Of a DNA stretch of 64,000 bases, positions 61,986 to 64,000 are shown piece after piece; position 1 is the stretch's first letter, and each line of letters begins with the position of its first letter. Made by a program: the position numbers and the translations under genes. The notes below the pieces were generated by a model. It saw only the letters and a program-made list of their open reading frames with translations, searched no databases and had not been told where the DNA came from. This DNA comes from CAZSDU01 sp964429135. Lineage in GTDB: Bacteria > Bacteroidota > Bacteroidia > Bacteroidales > FEN-979. Where the stretch lies: the NCBI GenBank assembly GCA_964429135.1, contig CAYSAU010000006.1:100699-164698 (forward strand), read 5' to 3'.

Positions 61986-63323
61986 ATGCTGAAAAAGAAA
62001 ATAAAAGAGAAGAAAATCTTCGTGTTGGATACCTCAGTTATCCTTTACAACCATAACGCGATTCACAGTTTCGACGACAATGACGTGGCTATTCCTATCA
62101 CGGTTTTAGAAGAGCTTGACAACTTTAAAAAGGGCAATGATACCATCAACTTTGAAGCCAGGGAATTTATCCGCATCATCGACAAACTGTCCAACAAGGC
62201 TACGCTGACCCGCTGGATTTCATTGGGAGGCGCCAAAGGCGGGAAGTTTAAAGTGGTCATGAATGAGCAAAGCGAACTTGATGCCATCAAAGTTTTTGGC
62301 GAAAACAAACCGGATCACCGCATCCTGAATGCCGCCCTGGTGATGATGATGGAAAACCCGAATAAAAAGGTTATCCTGGTTTCCAAGGATGTGAATTTAA
62401 GGCTGAAGGCCAAATCCCTGAACATCTCATCCGAAGATTTTGAAACAGGCAAGATCAAAGATGTGGAGGGACTGTATTCGGGTAAAACCCTGGTGGAGAA
62501 CCTGGATAAAACCATCATTGATATCATTTATGAGGCAGGCTGGTGCCTGCCGGATGACATCGGGATGAAGAATCCCATCCCGAATCATTATTTCATTCTG
62601 AAGAATGGTAAAAGTTCAGTGCTGGCTTTCTTCAATCCGGTGACGGAAAGGATAGAAAAGCTGGAAAAACGGAGTTGTTATAAGATCACGCCACGGAATG
62701 CGGAACAGGTTTTTGCCCTGCATGCCATCCTGAATCCGGACGTGAAGCTGGTCACCCTCCAGGGGATAGCCGGTACCGGGAAAACCCTGCTGGCGCTTGC
62801 CGGGGCATTAGAGCAAAAACGGAATTTCAAACAGATTTACCTGGCAAGGCCGGTGGTCCCATTAAGCAATAAAGACATCGGTTTTTTACCCGGCGATATC
62901 AAGTCAAAACTTGATCCCTATATGCAGCCCTTATGGGATAACCTGAAGTTTATCCAGAACCAGTACAGCGAAAAAGACAAAGAGTTTAAAATGATCACGG
63001 AATCGGTTGAAAATGAAAAACTGATGATTACACCTTTGGCCTATATCCGTGGCCGCAGCATATCCAATGTTTGTTTTATCGTGGATGAAGCCCAGAACCT
63101 GACTCCCCATGAAATAAAGACCATCATTACCCGGGCCGGGGAAAACACCAAGATCATTTTTACCGGCGACATATACCAGATCGACACTCCTTACCTGGAT
63201 GCCCAGTCCAACGGACTTTCAACCCTTATCGATAAAGTAAAAAAACATGATATCTATGCTCACGTAAGACTTGAAAAAGGGGAACGCTCAGAACTAGCAA
63301 ACCTGGCGAATGAATTGCTGTAA
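61986..63323 (+). CDS. PIN-PhoH fusion (PhoH2-type RNA helicase/nuclease)
   Basis: 445 residues from the ATG at 61986; an open frame to 61935 is rejected since the family starts at the PIN domain. The PIN nuclease domain (about 10-150) has acidic residues Asp15, Glu42, Asp110 and Asp135. The PhoH P-loop ATPase domain (about 235-445) has Walker A GIAGTGKT (260-267), the family motif RPVVPLSNKDIGFLPGD, Walker B FIVDEAQNL and IFTGDIYQID. PhoH2 proteins are ATP-driven RNA-unwinding nucleases, sometimes linked to stress and toxin-antitoxin genes; no antitoxin is encoded next to it. A spacer of about 480 bases follows. Confidence 0.93.
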   Translation: MLKKKIKEKKIFVLDTSVILYNHNAIHSFDDNDVAIPITVLEELDNFKKGNDTINFEAREFIRIIDKLSNKATLTRWISLGGAKGGKFKVVMNEQSELDAIKVFGENKPDHRILNAALVMMMENPNKKVILVSKDVNLRLKAKSLNISSEDFETGKIKDVEGLYSGKTLVENLDKTIIDIIYEAGWCLPDDIGMKNPIPNHYFILKNGKSSVLAFFNPVTERIEKLEKRSCYKITPRNAEQVFALHAILNPDVKLVTLQGIAGTGKTLLALAGALEQKRNFKQIYLARPVVPLSNKDIGFLPGDIKSKLDPYMQPLWDNLKFIQNQYSEKDKEFKMITESVENEKLMITPLAYIRGRSISNVCFIVDEAQNLTPHEIKTIITRAGENTKIIFTGDIYQIDTPYLDAQSNGLSTLIDKVKKHDIYAHVRLEKGERSELANLANELL

Positions 63324-63356
63324 ATAACATCAAGGAAGATCATTAAACATCGGGTT

Positions 63357-63402
63357 GTAGTGTCAAAAAATTAGACAGTAGTGTCTAAATTTTTGACACT
63401 AT
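63357..63402. repeat. long inverted repeat after the PIN-PhoH gene
   Basis: Arms 63358-63377 and 63382-63401 pair over 20 bases with one mismatch, around a GTAG loop. The octamer GTAGTGTC also occurs as a direct repeat at 63357-63364 and 63378-63385. A T-rich stretch follows. It may be a terminator for the PIN-PhoH gene, an operator, or a small mobile-element remnant. Confidence 0.7.
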
Positions 63403-63672
63403 TTTTCTAAAATTTTCCAACAAAATTTTCTATTATTTTGTTTATCAGCACTTTAAAAATATGGCATGATAATTGTAATTCCAGTGGCAAAAAAATACCC
63501 CCTTTACACTTTGTAAGCAAACAATGATCAGCATAATCATACTCACCAACAAAAGAAAGGAGGCTGTGCAAAGATAAAATTATAACATAACCATGAATTG
63601 ATGAAAACGGTGTTTTCATCAATATTTTCAATTTTTCAGAAGTCATACATACTTGTATTTAAAAAAATAACA

Positions 63673-63777
63673 ATGAAGACAAAAAACGTAATACTGTTAA
63701 CCCTTTTCCTGTTCTTTATGCAATTTGTTGTATTGTCCCGGTTGAATTTTGAGGCTCCTTATGCTATCTTTGCATAG
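63673..63777 (+). pseudogene. possible remnant of an exported protein (34 codons)
   Basis: ATG at 63673, reading MKTKNVILLTLFLFF and a further hydrophobic stretch like a signal peptide, but the frame stops at 63775-63777 after 34 residues. Its last bases overlap the promoter of the next gene. It could be a decayed signal peptide or chance. Confidence 0.3.
63742..63772 (+). promoter_or_regulatory. putative promoter (TTG-N20-TATCTTTG)
   Basis: TTG at 63742-63744 and TATCTTTG at 63765-63772, 20 bases apart; the next ATG is at 63801. Confidence 0.55.
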
Positions 63778-63800
63778 GGGGCCTTTATAATCGAAAAATT

Positions 63801-64000
63801 ATGTCGAAAATCCTCTTAATATTGATTGCTGGCCTGCTCGGTATTCCCGGCTATGGTCAGGAATATTTCAATAAACGATTTGAATTTGGCCAGCCCGGGA
63901 TTTGGGATGCAGGTGTTACGGTATTGGAACTACCTGATGGATATTTAATTGGTGGAGGAACGGGAACTCCTGGTGATGAGTTTTGGCACAGGGTCGGATT
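63801..64000 (+). CDS. exported protein, 3'-truncated by the window
   Basis: The ATG at 63801 opens a frame that runs to the right edge (66 residues visible). It starts with a signal peptide (SKILLILIAGLLGIPGYGQ) followed by a mature sequence YFNKRFEFGQPGIWDAGVTV and DGYLIGGGTGTPGDEFWH. The style, with Gly- and Asp-rich beta repeats after a short signal peptide, resembles T9SS cargo of Bacteroidota, but the C-terminus is outside the window. A good promoter lies upstream. Confidence 0.7.
   Translation, partial: MSKILLILIAGLLGIPGYGQEYFNKRFEFGQPGIWDAGVTVLELPDGYLIGGGTGTPGDEFWHRVG

Larger units (their letters stand above)
63324..63800. other. AT-rich intergenic region of 477 bases
   Basis: Contains the large palindrome at 63357-63402, a doubtful 34-codon frame at 63673-63777 and the promoter of the gene at 63801. 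I see no other supported gene. Confidence 0.5.

Noticed and set aside
63407..63646. 79-codon minus-strand frame after the palindrome
   Set aside because: AT-rich spacer, no recognisable motif, no start signal; low confidence that it is real.

Overview
The window is chromosomal DNA from an uncultured member of the Bacteroidota, probably near the Bacteroidales or a related marine or anaerobic lineage. Four things point there. Six exported proteins end in type IX secretion (T9SS) sorting domains of type A or of the gliding-motility-associated type B. Typical Bacteroidota families are present: DUF4292, Omp28-like, BACON, FucP-type MFS, and LytS/LytTR in front of a TolC-MacAB set. Shine-Dalgarno sequences are mostly absent. 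Upstream regions repeatedly carry the Bacteroidota -7 box TAnnTTTG. A run of exactly 100 N inside a tandem repeat shows that this is a scaffolded draft assembly, probably a metagenome bin.

Layout. 1-5.5 kb: a 5'-truncated B12-binding radical SAM enzyme, a GT87-type glycosyltransferase, a secreted TPR protein and a secreted START-domain protein. 5.5-16 kb: signalling and phosphate, namely a TPR-PAS-HisKA_2 kinase, a PiT transporter with a PhoU-like tail, and two large hybrid histidine kinases with no DNA-binding output encoded beside them. 16-19 kb: a FucP-type sugar transporter with a sugar nucleotidyltransferase, and a small outer-membrane barrel. 19-21 kb: sigma-54 (rpoN) and a PAP2-like membrane protein. 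21-27.6 kb: a LytS kinase, LytTR regulator, TolC, MacA, MacB ATPase and MacB permease run. 27.7-31.5 kb: two T9SS cargo proteins, the second containing the assembly gap. 31.5-33.7 kb: an exported superoxide dismutase, an AT-rich orphan substrate-binding lipoprotein and tRNA-Arg(CCU).

33.9-39.1 kb: a serine hydrolase lipoprotein and metG, an LD-carboxypeptidase, YraN, and an RNase H1 with a viroplasmin-like N-terminus. 39.2-45.9 kb: a flippase, dut, a TPR protein, a DUF4292 lipoprotein, an EnvC-like degenerate LytM protein and an EamA transporter, a compact envelope cluster. 45.9-57.8 kb: an island of T9SS cargo on the minus strand (an Asp-box repeat protein, two gingipain-like C25 peptidases and an Omp28-like protein), interrupted by a plus-strand CNNM/CBS/CorC protein. 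57.9-63.3 kb: a ROK kinase, polA and a PIN-PhoH protein. 63.3-64 kb: a long AT-rich spacer with a large palindrome, then the 5' end of another exported protein.

I found no CRISPR array, complete insertion sequence, prophage or defence island. The points most worth a second look are a group of promoters that sit so close to conserved start codons that the mRNAs should be leaderless or nearly so; the reconstructable assembly gap; the paired C25 peptidases; and the AT-rich orphan binding protein on the 3' side of a tRNA gene.
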